A DNA stretch of 57,960 nucleotides, taken from NCBI RefSeq assembly GCF_003149245.1, contig NZ_QGDL01000023.1, positions 1 through 57,960 on the forward strand. Reading direction: 5' to 3'. How positions within the stretch are numbered: the stretch's first letter is position 1; every line of letters begins with the position of its first letter. A program made the translations under genes and the position numbers. Source of the DNA: Faecalicatena orotica. Lineage in GTDB: Bacteria; Bacillota; Clostridia; Lachnospirales; Lachnospiraceae. The notes under the pieces were generated by a model, which saw only the letters and a program-made list of their open reading frames with translations, searched no databases and was not told the DNA's origin. Below are positions 17,793-28,297 of the stretch, piece by piece.

Positions 17793-17812
17793 GCAGAAAG
17801 AGAGGAGATCTT

Positions 17813-19450
17813 ATGAAAAAGAGAGTTTTAGCAGCACTGCTTGCTGCGACAATGGCAATCGGCATGTTAGCCGGCTGCTCAACACCAAAGACAAACAAGC
17901 AGGAGGATTCCAGTTCTGAGTCTGGAGAAAAGGTATTTCGTTATTCCTCAAGAACAGAGCCAACGACTCTGGACCCGTCAAAGACTAACTGTATCCCTGA
18001 TTGTGAGATTCAGCATGCCATTACGGAGGGCCTCGTTAGAAATACTGGCGGCGAGGTAACACCAGGTGTTGCATCAGACTGGACCGTTTCTGATGATGGT
18101 CTTGTTTACACATTCAACCTGAATCCAGATGCAAAGTGGAGTGATGGAGAGCAGATCAAAGCAGGTGATTTCGTATATAGCTGGCAGAGACTGCTGGATC
18201 CCGACACAGCCGCACCGTATGCATTCATTGGTGAGTACATTAAGAATGGTCTTGCAGTTGAGACTGGTAAGATGGAGCCTTCTGAACTTGGAGTTGCTGC
18301 TGTGGATGATGTGACATTTGAAGTAACGCTGGAACATCCGACAGCATATTTCCTGAGTATGATCGGCGCACAGCCACAGTTCGCTCCTCTTCGTCAGGAT
18401 ATCGTTGAAAAGTACGGCGCAGAATTCGCTGCTGATGCCGAGAAGAATATTTACTCAGGTCCTTACGTACTGACAAGTGCCAAGAACCAGAAATGGATAT
18501 TTGAGCCAAATGAAAATTACTGGGACAAAGATTCTATTAAACTTGACCGTGCAGAGCTGAGCTATGTACAGAATCAGGAGACGGCCCTTGCAATGTACGA
18601 GTCAGGAGACCTGGATTATTCTGAGATTCCTTCCGCGGCAGTACCAACCTATGAAGGCAAGGATAATACATTCCGTAATGGTAATGTAGATTATTACTAC
18701 TTCAACTGCGATGAATCAACGGGTTCCCCGATAGCAAATAAGAACTTCCGTCTGGCACTGAACTATGCACTGGACAGAAATTCATTTAACACATTGGCTA
18801 ACAACGGTGTACATGTACCAAGTAACGCTCTTGTATTCAGCGGATTATCAGGAGCTAATAGCACGTACGGCGAAGAATCCAATCTGGAATCCTATCCTCT
18901 TGATGGCGATAAAGATAAAGCAAAAGAGTATTTAGCCACTGCATTAACAGAGCTTGGCAAATCAAACGCATCTGACATTACAGTTACAATTACAACAACA
19001 GATGCTGATTCTGCTAAGAAGCAGGCTGAGGTTTGCCAGGAAATGTGGAGCGATGTCCTTGGTATCAATGTTGAAATCAATCAGGTTACATACGCAGAAA
19101 CATTAAAGCGTCAGCAGAGCGGCGATTATGAGATCGCATGGGGCGGCTGGGGAAGTGATTACGATGATCCATACAGCTACCTTGAGCTTTTCAAATCAGA
19201 CAGTTCCTACAACTACAGCCGCTTCAAAAATGACAAAGTGGATGAACTTCTGGCTGCTTCCCAGACAGAGACAGATGCAGCCGCACGTATGGATCTGCTT
19301 CATGAAGCAGAGCAGATTATCATAGACGAGGCAGCATTCCTGCCTCAGGCAGAGAGAGATGTTCATTACCTTCTTGATGAAGATGTAAAGAACGTTAAGT
19401 TCTTCTACTGCAGTGTTAATATTGATTGGGTATATGCAGATATTCAGTAA
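17813..19450 (+). CDS. oppA: Oligopeptide ABC transporter substrate-binding lipoprotein
   Basis: 545 residues, family SBP_bac_5. Lipoprotein signal peptide with lipobox LAGC and lipidated Cys at residue 22. The core reads FRYSSRTEPTTLDPSKTNC and continues with DWTVSDDGLVYTF, KWSDGEQIKAGDFVYSWQRLLDP, which are OppA signatures. It is anchored on the outer face of the membrane and captures peptides for import. Strong AGAGGAGA site. First gene of the five-gene opp operon and the only binding protein in it. Confidence 0.9.
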   Translation: MKKRVLAALLAATMAIGMLAGCSTPKTNKQEDSSSESGEKVFRYSSRTEPTTLDPSKTNCIPDCEIQHAITEGLVRNTGGEVTPGVASDWTVSDDGLVYTFNLNPDAKWSDGEQIKAGDFVYSWQRLLDPDTAAPYAFIGEYIKNGLAVETGKMEPSELGVAAVDDVTFEVTLEHPTAYFLSMIGAQPQFAPLRQDIVEKYGAEFAADAEKNIYSGPYVLTSAKNQKWIFEPNENYWDKDSIKLDRAELSYVQNQETALAMYESGDLDYSEIPSAAVPTYEGKDNTFRNGNVDYYYFNCDESTGSPIANKNFRLALNYALDRNSFNTLANNGVHVPSNALVFSGLSGANSTYGEESNLESYPLDGDKDKAKEYLATALTELGKSNASDITVTITTTDADSAKKQAEVCQEMWSDVLGINVEINQVTYAETLKRQQSGDYEIAWGGWGSDYDDPYSYLELFKSDSSYNYSRFKNDKVDELLAASQTETDAAARMDLLHEAEQIIIDEAAFLPQAERDVHYLLDEDVKNVKFFYCSVNIDWVYADIQ

Positions 19451-19528
19451 TCGCATACCATTATAAAATTTTATCGCTGCCCGGGGATACCGGGCGGCGA
19501 ATTTATTCGTATACAAGGAGGATTACGC

Positions 19529-20449
19529 ATGCGGAAGTACATATTAAAGCGTGTGATAGCTGCAGTCCTGACGATGTGGGTGCTGATTACCGCCGTCTTT
19601 TTTCTGATTCGTCTGATGCCCGGAGACCCATTTCAGAATCCAAAGATGACCGCTGAGGTGCGGGCAAATCTGGAGAGCTATTACGGATTTGATAAGCCAC
19701 TTATTGTACAGTATGGTACATATATGAAGAATCTGTTTCAGGGTGATTTAGGCTATTCGATGAAATTTACTAACAAAACAGTTAACACGATTATTGGTGA
19801 GACATTCCCGTTCTCCGCGGACCTGGGAATCCGCGCACTTGTGCTGGCGTTGTCAATGGGACTCGTGCTTGGAATTATTTCGGCAAGAAACAGAGGAAAT
19901 AAGCTGGATTTTGTCTGTGTTATCATAGCGGTTCTGGGAACCAGTATCCCCGACTTTATTATGGGAGCTATACTACAGTATGGATTTGGTATTAAGTGGG
20001 GGCTCTTGCCTGTAGCACAGTATAACGGCATAAAATATACGATTTTGCCTGCGTGCGCGCTGGCGTTTTACACATTGGCCTCGGTTTCCCGTATCATGAG
20101 GGCAAGTATGCTGGAGGTTTCCCAGCAGGATTATATTAAAACGGCCCGCTCAAAAGGTGTGTCTGAATTGAGAATCACATGTAAGCATCAAATACGAAAT
20201 GCAATCATGCCTGTTATGACTGTAATGGGACCAACAGTAGCATCAGTGCTTACCGGAACCTTTGTTATCGAAGCTATTTTCGCCATTCCCGGAATGGGAA
20301 AATATTACGTAGAAAGTGTGTCAAACAACGACTATTCTATGGTATTGGGTATGACGATTTTCTACGGTGTATTTTTGATTTTGTGTAATCTGGTTGTAGA
20401 TATTCTGTACGGCGTGGCAGATCCGCGTGTACGCATTGGCGAAAGGTAG
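19529..20449 (+). CDS. oppB: Oligopeptide ABC transporter permease OppB
   Basis: 306 residues, six membrane segments. Starts KYILKRVIAAVLTMWVLITAVFFLIRLMPGDPF, typical OppB/DppB, with the EAA loop DYIKTARSKGVSELRITCKHQIRNA that docks to the ATPases and the C-terminal DILYGVADPRVR. AGGAGG ribosome site 7 bases before ATG. Forms the translocation pore with OppC. Confidence 0.92.
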   Translation: MRKYILKRVIAAVLTMWVLITAVFFLIRLMPGDPFQNPKMTAEVRANLESYYGFDKPLIVQYGTYMKNLFQGDLGYSMKFTNKTVNTIIGETFPFSADLGIRALVLALSMGLVLGIISARNRGNKLDFVCVIIAVLGTSIPDFIMGAILQYGFGIKWGLLPVAQYNGIKYTILPACALAFYTLASVSRIMRASMLEVSQQDYIKTARSKGVSELRITCKHQIRNAIMPVMTVMGPTVASVLTGTFVIEAIFAIPGMGKYYVESVSNNDYSMVLGMTIFYGVFLILCNLVVDILYGVADPRVRIGER

Positions 20450-20458
20450 GTGAGAGAA

Positions 20459-21382
20459 ATGGCAGAATTAAATAAAGAAGCTTTTATAATACGCGGGAAA
20501 GACACCACCCGCATGGAAAACATCAGCAGGCCATCCCTCTCCTTCTGGCAGGATGCATGGAGACGCCTTCGGAAGAACCGGAGTGCATTTATCGGACTTT
20601 GCATTGTTGTGCTTTATGCATTGCTGGCTATTTTCGCACCGATGTTCAGCCAGTACACACAATCCCAGATGGATATCAATGCAAGAAGCGCATTTATCTC
20701 CAGCGCTCATTGGCTCGGGACAGACTCTACAGGGCGCGACCTTTGGGTGCGTATCTGGATGGGAGCGCGTGTATCTCTTAGTATCGGCCTGATTGCAGCA
20801 GTTGTAAATATGTGTGTAGGTGCTGTAATCGGCGGACTTTGCGGATATTACGGCGGTAAGCTGGATATGATTGTGATGCGTATTGTAGACCTTTTATACG
20901 GAATTCCCAGTCTAATTATCACCATCCTTGTTATGATGGTACTTGGTAAAGGTATTACACCGCTGATCGTAGCCATGTGTGTCGTTGGATGGATTGGGAC
21001 ATGCCGCTTTGTACGTGGCGAGGTATATCGTATTAAGGAGCAGGATTTTGTCCTTGCTGCCAGAGTACTCGGTGTACCGGACTTTAAGATTATTATTAAG
21101 CATATGATTCCAAATATTCTTGGAATGCTCGTAACAAACCTGTGTATGGCAATCCCGGGAGCTATTTTCCAGGAAGCCTTTCTAAGTTACATCGGACTTG
21201 GTATTACACCGCCTGACTGTAGCTGGGGAGTTATCTGCAAAGAAGGAATTCAGTACCTGCGCTATTCACCGCATCAGGTGCTGATACCGGCATTTTTTGT
21301 ATGTACGACCATGCTGGCTTTGAACCTTCTCGGTAACGGCCTGCGTGACGCAGTCGACCCAAGACTGCGCGGAACAGAATAG
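20459..21382 (+). CDS. oppC: Oligopeptide ABC transporter permease OppC
   Basis: 307 residues from the ATG at 20459 (a GTG 9 bases earlier overlaps the ribosome site). Contains the OppC N-terminal domain (FWQDAWRRLRKNRSAFIGL), HWLGTDSTGRDLWVRIWMGARVSL, the EAA loop FVLAARVLGVPDFKIIIKHMIPNIL and the final GLRDAVDPRLRGTE. Pore partner of OppB. Confidence 0.92.
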   Translation: MAELNKEAFIIRGKDTTRMENISRPSLSFWQDAWRRLRKNRSAFIGLCIVVLYALLAIFAPMFSQYTQSQMDINARSAFISSAHWLGTDSTGRDLWVRIWMGARVSLSIGLIAAVVNMCVGAVIGGLCGYYGGKLDMIVMRIVDLLYGIPSLIITILVMMVLGKGITPLIVAMCVVGWIGTCRFVRGEVYRIKEQDFVLAARVLGVPDFKIIIKHMIPNILGMLVTNLCMAIPGAIFQEAFLSYIGLGITPPDCSWGVICKEGIQYLRYSPHQVLIPAFFVCTTMLALNLLGNGLRDAVDPRLRGTE

Positions 21383-21396
21383 GAGGAGTCGTAGAA

Positions 21397-22449
21397 ATGA
21401 CCGAACGAGAAAAGATACTAGAACTGAAAAATGTAGTATATTCCTTCCATACATACGGTGGCGAAGTAAAAGCTGTGCGTGACGTAAGCTTTGAAGTAAG
21501 GAAGGGAGAGATACTTGGAATTGTGGGTGAGTCTGGCTGCGGAAAAAGTGTTACAGCCCAGTGCATTATGAGACTGAACCCAGAACCGCCGGGATTTTTC
21601 GAGGGCGGCGAGGTACTTGTTCACGGTAAAGATGTTTTGAAAATGACAAAGAAAGAGCTGCGTAAGCTCCGGGGGCAGGATATCGGGTTTGTATTCCAGG
21701 ATCCTATGACATCCCTGAATCCAACCATGAAGATTGGCGCACAGATTGAAGAAGTATTTTTAGGGCGTACTGATGTAACAAAGAAAGAAGTGAAGGAAAA
21801 AGCCCTTGAGATTATGAAGCTGGTTGGTATTTCAGATGTAGAGAAGCGATATAAACAGTACCCCCACGAATTGTCAGGTGGTATGAAGCAGCGTGTTATG
21901 ATTGCCATTGCCCTTGTGAGCCGCCCGGACATTGTTATCTGCGATGAGCCAACTACTTCCCTTGACGTAACCATTGAGGCACAGATCCTTGATCTGCTTC
22001 TTGAACTGAGAGAAAAACTTGGAACGTCGATTATTATTATTACACATGACCTGGGCGTTATCGCACGTATGTGTGACCGGGTGGTAGTTATGTATGGCGG
22101 CAAGGTTGTCGAAAAAGGTACCGTACAGGAAATATTTTATGATACAGCTCATCCATACACAAAGGGCCTGATGGGCTCCATTGCGAAGCTGGATACAGCA
22201 AAAGGAGCAAAACTGACCCCTATCGATGGTACACCCCCTGATTTATTCTTCCCCCCGAAGGGATGTCCATTTGCAGCCCGTTGCGAATACGCTATGGATG
22301 TATGTAAAGACAATCCGCCAGGCTGCTACCATATAACAGATGAGCATATTACAAATTGCTGGCTCCAGCATGAATTTGCTCCTGATACGGACATGAAGAA
22401 AGCAAACGCAGCAATACTTGAGGAAGGAGAGGTGAAGACGGATGAATAA
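21397..22449 (+). CDS. oppD: Oligopeptide ABC transporter ATP-binding protein OppD
   Basis: 350 residues. Walker [10 protein letters not shown]-loop FVFQDPMTSLNP, signature LSGGMKQR, Walker B VICDEPTTSLD, switch His in IITHDLGV. The C-terminal oligopeptide-transporter domain has the cysteine set GCPFAARCEYAMDVC...PGCY that in relatives binds an iron-sulfur cluster. AGGAGG upstream. Energises import together with OppF. Confidence 0.92.
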   Translation: MTEREKILELKNVVYSFHTYGGEVKAVRDVSFEVRKGEILGIVGESGCGKSVTAQCIMRLNPEPPGFFEGGEVLVHGKDVLKMTKKELRKLRGQDIGFVFQDPMTSLNPTMKIGAQIEEVFLGRTDVTKKEVKEKALEIMKLVGISDVEKRYKQYPHELSGGMKQRVMIAIALVSRPDIVICDEPTTSLDVTIEAQILDLLLELREKLGTSIIIITHDLGVIARMCDRVVVMYGGKVVEKGTVQEIFYDTAHPYTKGLMGSIAKLDTAKGAKLTPIDGTPPDLFFPPKGCPFAARCEYAMDVCKDNPPGCYHITDEHITNCWLQHEFAPDTDMKKANAAILEEGEVKTDE

Positions 22450-23404
22450 TAATGAAAAACAGCCTCTCGTGCAGGTAAGGGATGTATGTAAGTACTTTAA
22501 AGTCGGGAAAAAGGCTTATCTAAAGGCAGTAGACCATGTTTCCTTTGATGTCTTTAAAGGTGAGACAGTAGGTGTCGTTGGAGAGTCTGGCTGTGGTAAA
22601 TCCACCCTTGGCCGCTGTATGATTCGTCTCTACGAGCCTACAGCCGGGGAAGTGATTTACGATGGCAAAGATATTACAAAGCTTTCCAAAGAGGAGCAGA
22701 AGCAGTTCTGCCAAAAAGTACAGATGATCTTCCAGAACCCCTATGCGTCGCTTAATTCCCGTATGACAGTTAAGGAGATCGTAGGAGAAGGTTTAAAGCA
22801 GCATGGAACACCCAGAAAAGAACTGGAGGAGCGTGTAAAAACGCTTCTTGAAACGGTAGGCCTTAATAAGGATCATATGTCCCGTTTCCCTCATGAGTTC
22901 TCGGGCGGACAGAGACAACGTATCGGTATTGCCAGAGCCCTTTCCGTAGAGCCGGACTTTATTATCTGTGACGAGCCGATTTCAGCCCTTGACGTGTCTG
23001 TACAGGCACAGGTTATTAACATGCTGAAGGAGCTTCAGGAGAAACGTGGACTGACCTACATGTTCATTGCCCACGATTTGAGTGTAGTAAAATATATTTC
23101 AGACCGCGTAGTTGTTATGTATCTGGGAACAGTGGTCGAGACTGCTGAGACGGAGGAGCTTTACGGCAACACTATGCATCCTTACACAAAAGCGCTGATT
23201 TCCGCCATTCCAGAGGCAGATCCTGATAGGGCAAAAGCGAGCCAGCGTATTCCGATTAAGGGCGAGATTCCAAGTCCTATTAACCCGCCGGAGTGCTGCC
23301 GGTTCGTGGAGCGGTGCCAATATGCAACAGAACGTTGTCACAAAGAGCAGCCTGAACTTCGCGAAATGACTCCGGGACATTATGTAGCATGCCATCTTGT
23401 GTAA
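22442..23404 (+). CDS. oppF: Oligopeptide ABC transporter ATP-binding protein OppF
   Basis: 320 residues, overlapping oppD by 8 bases. Walker [10 protein letters not shown], signature FSGGQRQR, Walker [20 protein letters not shown] switch, and the C-terminal [17 protein letters not shown] cysteine segment. Last gene of the operon, followed by a hairpin terminator. Confidence 0.92.
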   Translation: MNNNEKQPLVQVRDVCKYFKVGKKAYLKAVDHVSFDVFKGETVGVVGESGCGKSTLGRCMIRLYEPTAGEVIYDGKDITKLSKEEQKQFCQKVQMIFQNPYASLNSRMTVKEIVGEGLKQHGTPRKELEERVKTLLETVGLNKDHMSRFPHEFSGGQRQRIGIARALSVEPDFIICDEPISALDVSVQAQVINMLKELQEKRGLTYMFIAHDLSVVKYISDRVVVMYLGTVVETAETEELYGNTMHPYTKALISAIPEADPDRAKASQRIPIKGEIPSPINPPECCRFVERCQYATERCHKEQPELREMTPGHYVACHLV

Positions 23405-23431
23405 TCTGATGGTTACCATCTTTGACGTAAA

Positions 23432-23465
23432 AATCCGTGGAATGCATGAAAGCTTTCCACGGATT
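23432..23465. terminator. Bidirectional terminator between opp operon and peptidase operon
   Basis: AATCCGTGGAA pairs with TTCCACGGATT around a 12-base loop, with T-run ATTTTTAT on the + side and A-rich sequence on the other. It lies between the convergent oppF and M24 peptidase genes. Confidence 0.85.
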
Positions 23466-23469
23466 ATTT

Positions 23470-24540
23470 TTATAGTTCAATTAATTCTTTTGTCGCACTA
23501 ATGAGGTTCTCATATCCATCTTCTGTAATCAGTACCTGATCTTCGATCCGGACTCCGCCCCAGCCCGGGATATATAGTCCGGGTTCAACTGTCACAACGT
23601 TTCCTTTTTCAAGTACTGCTGTAGAATTCGAACCCAGGAACGGAATCTCATGTACGAATACACCTACTCCATGTCCGATGCCACCATAGTTATACTGCTC
23701 GTACTCTGTTCCTCTGATGGCTTTTAAAGATGCTTCATAGGTTTCTTTTCCAGTTGTTCCGGGTCTTAAGATGGCTTCAAAATCTTCTACCATCTGCTGC
23801 TCCAGTCCATAAACCTCTCTCTGCTTTGCTGTTGCCTTCCCTAATACAACTGTTCTTGTCATATCTGATAAATAGCCTTTGTACTGGCAGCCGTAATCCA
23901 TCAATACAAAGTCTCCATATTCCAGTGCTTTTGAAGAAGGAATCCCATGCAGTAAAGAAGTTCTTGCCCCTGAAATCAGAATTCCACCGTAAGGTTTTGT
24001 ATCAGCACCTTCCATCACCATATAGTGTGACAATTTCGATGCCAGTTCTTTTTCTGTTACACCAACGCGAATATCTTTGATGATTTTCTCAAATGCCCTG
24101 GAAGCAATGTCACAGGATATACGCAGACATGCAATTTCTTCTTCTGATTTAATTGCACGGAATGTTTCTATCACATCTACGGTAGGAACGAGCTCTGCCT
24201 TTGCCTTATCTTCCATTTCTTTATAGTCCTGATAGGTTACCTTATCTGATTCAAACCCCACATTTTTAATATGCTCTGTGCTTATAATATTTCCCAGAGC
24301 ATCACCAATGGTTTTCCCGGGAGTACGCCAATTATAAATCTGATAATCCGGGCATTCCTCAGCAGCCTGTTCTGTATATCTTGGATCGGTTATAAAATAT
24401 TTTTTGTTTTTAGTAATAACAAGGTATGAATCATCCCCTGTGTATCCACTGATGTATCTTACATTTGCAGGACTGCTTATGTAAAATGCCTCCAGGTTTT
24501 CTTTTTCCATATAGGTTAATAATTTCTGTACGTTGTTCAT
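23470..24540 (-). CDS. M24 family Xaa-Pro peptidase (PepQ/YqhT-like)
   Basis: 356 residues. Creatinase N-terminal domain (about 1-125) and an M24 pita-bread catalytic domain with metal ligands in [24 protein letters not shown] (two Asp), [17 protein letters not shown] (His), [25 protein letters not shown] (two Glu). These cut next to proline in peptides. Cytoplasmic, no signal peptide. Third gene of a GH127-M24-M24 operon, so proline- or hydroxyproline-containing peptides are the natural substrates to suspect. Confidence 0.88.
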   Translation of the reverse strand: MNNVQKLLTYMEKENLEAFYISSPANVRYISGYTGDDSYLVITKNKKYFITDPRYTEQAAEECPDYQIYNWRTPGKTIGDALGNIISTEHIKNVGFESDKVTYQDYKEMEDKAKAELVPTVDVIETFRAIKSEEEIACLRISCDIASRAFEKIIKDIRVGVTEKELASKLSHYMVMEGADTKPYGGILISGARTSLLHGIPSSKALEYGDFVLMDYGCQYKGYLSDMTRTVVLGKATAKQREVYGLEQQMVEDFEAILRPGTTGKETYEASLKAIRGTEYEQYNYGGIGHGVGVFVHEIPFLGSNSTAVLEKGNVVTVEPGLYIPGWGGVRIEDQVLITEDGYENLISATKELIEL

Positions 24541-24569
24541 CTTTGCTCCTCCTATGTGGCATTACCACA

Positions 24570-25817
24570 CTATTTCATGATTTCTTCAATATCCTGCCAT
24601 CTTCTCGGTATATTTGCGGATAAATTTACACAGCCGTCTTCTGTAACCAGACAATTATCTTCCAGCCTGAAACCAATTCCCCATTCTTCATGATAGATAC
24701 CCACATCAATGCAGAATACCATGCCTGGTTCTGTCAGCCTGCCTTTTACATCAACCACGTCATGCACATCAAACCCAATATGATGTGCACCGCCATGCCA
24801 CATATAAGTGTCGATGTCATCCGCATTCTTTAAAACTCCTGCTTCCATTAGCTGCCGGCAGTTATAGCTTTTTATCATCTTATCAATATCCATAGCTGGA
24901 ATACCTGGTTTTACCGTTCTGAACATATACTCTGAAGTATTGTATGCACACTCGTATAACAGCTTTTGTTTGTCTGAATATTTCCCATTACAGGGCCATC
25001 CGCGGGAAACATCCGTAGTCACATGGTCATAGTTGACTCCTACGTCATTTAAAACCATATCTCCATCACACACCTGCCCCATATAGCTATAATAATGAAT
25101 GCAGAAATTGTTCTTTCCACCGGAAATAATTGAAGGAAATCCTGGCTCTAAAAGTCCATGCTGTGCTAATACAAAATCATAATATGCTTTATACTGGTAT
25201 TCATACATCCCTGGTTTTGAATGTTCCATCATTGCAAGGATACCTTCTCTTGTGATTTCCTCTGCCTTCTTCAGCGCTTCAATTTCGCAAGGTTTTTTGA
25301 TCGTTCTTAAGGTCTTTAAGATTGCTCTTGCACTGTCAATTTTAATGTCCGGATATGTTTCTTCAATATAAGATTGAATGCTCCGGGCCGGATATCTGAC
25401 ATTTCCACCAATGGTGCTTTCATCAATATCCAAATAGACAGTATCCACCTGTCTTTGCGAAAGTGTCTGCTCTAACATTGGCTGAAATGCTTCCAAAAAG
25501 GCGTAGTCTGCAACACCTGAGACTGCTTCTGCCTCTGGCATTGTCAATCTCCTTCCAGTCCATCTTTCTTTCATCTTATCTGGTGGGAGAAGAAACAAGG
25601 TTTCTTTTATGTCACCTGTTTCTGTGACCTGTCCCCAAAGAATGCTTTCCTTTTGTTCCACTCCTGTCAAATAAACAAAATTTCTGTTTGCAAAGAATGG
25701 GTAATCTTCATCATTCGTTTTTCGAAGCTCCTCCCCACTAAAAATAAGTACCATTGAGGATGGTTTCAAATTTCGGTATAATGCAGATCTGTTTTCCTTA
25801 TAGAATTTTGCGTCCAT
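24570..25817 (-). CDS. Aminopeptidase P family protein (M24B with AMP_N domain)
   Basis: 415 residues. N-terminal aminopeptidase P domain (YRNLKPSSMVLIFSGEELRKTNDEDYPFFANRNFVYLTG) followed by the M24B catalytic domain: GDMVLNDVGVNYDHVTTDVSRGWP (Asp ligands), GGAHHIGFDVHDV (His), MVFCIDVGIYHEEWGIGFRLEDNCLVT (Glu ligand; the first is in a D-V-G context where E-P-G is common). Removes the N-terminal residue ahead of proline. The EPG to DVG change at the fourth ligand position is worth noting. GGAGG upstream; 29 bases from the next gene. Confidence 0.85.
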   Translation of the reverse strand: MDAKFYKENRSALYRNLKPSSMVLIFSGEELRKTNDEDYPFFANRNFVYLTGVEQKESILWGQVTETGDIKETLFLLPPDKMKERWTGRRLTMPEAEAVSGVADYAFLEAFQPMLEQTLSQRQVDTVYLDIDESTIGGNVRYPARSIQSYIEETYPDIKIDSARAILKTLRTIKKPCEIEALKKAEEITREGILAMMEHSKPGMYEYQYKAYYDFVLAQHGLLEPGFPSIISGGKNNFCIHYYSYMGQVCDGDMVLNDVGVNYDHVTTDVSRGWPCNGKYSDKQKLLYECAYNTSEYMFRTVKPGIPAMDIDKMIKSYNCRQLMEAGVLKNADDIDTYMWHGGAHHIGFDVHDVVDVKGRLTEPGMVFCIDVGIYHEEWGIGFRLEDNCLVTEDGCVNLSANIPRRWQDIEEIMK

Positions 25818-25848
25818 GACTGCCTCCTATATTCTGACTTAAGTAATA

Positions 25849-28164
25849 CTAATACTCCATGACGAAATATACCTGATAAGATTGTTCGTCAATTTGATAA
25901 AGTGGTATAAACGAATATCCCTGACAGTGAAAAACCAACTCTTCACCATCCCTTTTCCACAACGTTTCTAATGGTTTGTCCCCTTTCTTTACATGGATAT
26001 GCTCCAGCTCATCCGTAACTGCTGCCAGTACATAAGGGCCATAAAAAAGCGTCGTTAATTCCGGAACATCTGGCGTCGTCCTAATATGCAGTCCACAGGG
26101 ATACTCCAGTTCCAATCCCACAGTTCCCTGTTCAAAACAAAGATCTGCCACAATATATCCCTCTTGCTCTTCTGCCACTTGTATCTCCTGGTTTACTTTT
26201 AGTTTCACTTCACCCTGACACCAGTCTGGTTTGCGAAGTTTTACTCTTTTTATTATAGGCCTCGCAGATTCCTTTGACAAGCGGGAAATCTCCAATACAA
26301 TCATTTCCGGATGATTACTTTCACCGTACTGTACAATTTCATATCCACCCTTTTCCCATAAGATTTTAGATGGAATAAACTGATTGATATAAAGGGTCTC
26401 ATCCCCATAAAAATAAGCACTGTCTAAATATTTAGAATGACTTTCCATTCCGGTTCCATGACAGCAGGAATTTTCAAAAAGGAATTCCCTTTTCGCCCCG
26501 GCCTTTAACGGGAAAAAATAGGTACTTTCACCTGTTTTTTTCTTGTCCAGACCCGGCACGATATGATTGAGCACCGTTCGTTCATAGTAATCCATATAAT
26601 CTGCCCTTGGTTCATATTCATAGAGCATCTTCGTCAGTTTCAGCATATTATAGGAGGCACAGCTTTCTGCCGTACTGTCTGTAAGCAATCCCCCAATCCG
26701 GTTTCTGGCATGAAACATCTCTGCTTCCCCAACGCCACCAATGGAATACGAATGGAAACGTGTTACAACGTCCCAAAAGAATGCAGCCCTTTCATAATCA
26801 GGGGCCTCTTTCGTCGCATCAAAACGCTTCAGCATACCAATGATTTGCGGAATGTGTTGGTTGGCGTGAATACCACTTAAGGCATCGATATGATTTTCTA
26901 ATGGCAGTAACAGCTTTTCATTATCAAACAGACGTGCTGTTTCTATATATTCTGTTTTCCCTGTATATTCGTATAGCCAGATCAGGCTTTCATTAATTCC
27001 CCCAAACTCTCCTGCTATATAAATGCTCCACATCTTTTCCAGTTGTTCCGGGTGTAGTTTTTTTAATCGCGCTGTAATCCAGTCTCCTAATCCTTCTGCC
27101 ACCTTCAGTGCGGTTTCGTTCCGGGTAAAACGATAGCTGTCTATGAGTCCTGCTAAAATCTTGTGCATGGTGTAATAAGGCGCCCAGATTTTGGGATATG
27201 TAACATATTGCTCCAATAAATCAAACTGTTCCTGAGAATATGCACTTAAAAATCCTTTCTGGTATCCTTCTAACCGGCCAAAAGCTTCCTGACATTTTTG
27301 CAGTTCCTCTACCAGATAGTCTGCTTTTTCCTTAAAACACTCTTCACCTGTACTATGGTAAGCCAGTGCCAATGCAGTCAAAAAATGCCCTGTCGTATGC
27401 CCTCTTAACAAACCCTCTGGAGAATCCCATCCCCTCATTGGTTTTGCCTGTCTGACAGGAAGTACTGCTGCCTCCCGGAAACTATAGAGAAACTGGTCTA
27501 AATCTTGCTTTTTTAAATAAGCATGCATGTTCTGTTGTGCCTCATAATAAGGCGAACCTTCCAATAGTATCAGATTCCCTGCATCTTCTGTATCACTGAT
27601 ACTGATGGCCTTCTTTTCTTTATTGCAAATGTCTGCCTTGGATTCCTCAAGAACCTGAACTTCCAGTGTAACAGCTTCTTTCGTGTCCTTAACTTTTCCA
27701 GAAAAAAAGTATGTACCACCATACTCAAATAAATGCATCCGGTTCTCATCCCATTGGACTTCTTTTACAATCGTGTCTCCATCCTCCGTATCCACCACAG
27801 TGTACGCTGGAAGCATATATTCCTTTCCTTTGTTCACCTTTACTTTCAATGGATATACCTTTTGAATGGTGTCTTTCTTCACTTCTTCCAATACTGTAAT
27901 ATCATAGACTTGTGTTTTGCAGACCTCCCCATATGTAAATGTTGCCGTTAATTCAATTTTCCGGTTCCCCATTCCATATGCAGGTCTTCTTACGGTTCCA
28001 TCCGGCTGCAAAATACCTTCATGAGAAGATTCCCATGTAATGACGCTCCCATTCTTCCCCTTAGTTGGAAGATCGAGGTTAAATTCTACGGTATTCAAAT
28101 TTCCCAGATAAATGGCATGAATGTCTTCTTCAATCACATTTTGTTTTTCTGTCGTTGTCATCAT
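25849..28164 (-). CDS. GH127 beta-L-arabinofuranosidase with N-terminal Ig-like domains
   Basis: 771 residues. Residues 1-190 are two beta-sandwich (bacterial Ig-like) modules; residues 200-771 are the GH127 (DUF1680) barrel and C-terminal sandwich. Residues corresponding to the zinc/catalytic set of HypBA1 are present: Glu480 in GVGEAEMFH, Glu500 and Cys502 in TAESCASYN, and Cys567-Cys568 in NSCCHGTG; in the family the last Cys is the nucleophile. No signal peptide, so it acts in the cytoplasm. It removes beta-L-arabinofuranosyl units, for which hydroxyproline-linked arabinooligosaccharides of plant extensins are the known HypBA1 substrate. First gene of an operon with two proline peptidases. 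Confidence 0.87.
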   Translation of the reverse strand: MMTTTEKQNVIEEDIHAIYLGNLNTVEFNLDLPTKGKNGSVITWESSHEGILQPDGTVRRPAYGMGNRKIELTATFTYGEVCKTQVYDITVLEEVKKDTIQKVYPLKVKVNKGKEYMLPAYTVVDTEDGDTIVKEVQWDENRMHLFEYGGTYFFSGKVKDTKEAVTLEVQVLEESKADICNKEKKAISISDTEDAGNLILLEGSPYYEAQQNMHAYLKKQDLDQFLYSFREAAVLPVRQAKPMRGWDSPEGLLRGHTTGHFLTALALAYHSTGEECFKEKADYLVEELQKCQEAFGRLEGYQKGFLSAYSQEQFDLLEQYVTYPKIWAPYYTMHKILAGLIDSYRFTRNETALKVAEGLGDWITARLKKLHPEQLEKMWSIYIAGEFGGINESLIWLYEYTGKTEYIETARLFDNEKLLLPLENHIDALSGIHANQHIPQIIGMLKRFDATKEAPDYERAAFFWDVVTRFHSYSIGGVGEAEMFHARNRIGGLLTDSTAESCASYNMLKLTKMLYEYEPRADYMDYYERTVLNHIVPGLDKKKTGESTYFFPLKAGAKREFLFENSCCHGTGMESHSKYLDSAYFYGDETLYINQFIPSKILWEKGGYEIVQYGESNHPEMIVLEISRLSKESARPIIKRVKLRKPDWCQGEVKLKVNQEIQVAEEQEGYIVADLCFEQGTVGLELEYPCGLHIRTTPDVPELTTLFYGPYVLAAVTDELEHIHVKKGDKPLETLWKRDGEELVFHCQGYSFIPLYQIDEQSYQVYFVMEY

Positions 28165-28297
28165 GATAATCTATTCCTTTTGTTTAAGCGCGTGTCCGAT
28201 TTTTCTTCATCATAACACATTACTTAACATCAAACCAGAGTGTGTTTGATAAATCATGTATACGGATAATGTCCCGCTTAGAGTTCGGAGGACCTTT

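Larger units (their letters stand above)
17393..17812. other. Intergenic region before the opp operon
   Basis: 420 AT-rich bases between the divergent Uma2 gene and oppA. It holds a possible 57-codon frame and an extended -10 promoter (listed separately). I looked for a leader hairpin, riboswitch or T-box and see none that I can support. Confidence 0.5.

Noticed and set aside
17640-17812. Riboswitch or T-box leader before oppA
   Set aside because: No conserved T-box, specifier or aptamer-like pairing could be found by eye, and no terminator hairpin precedes the gene.
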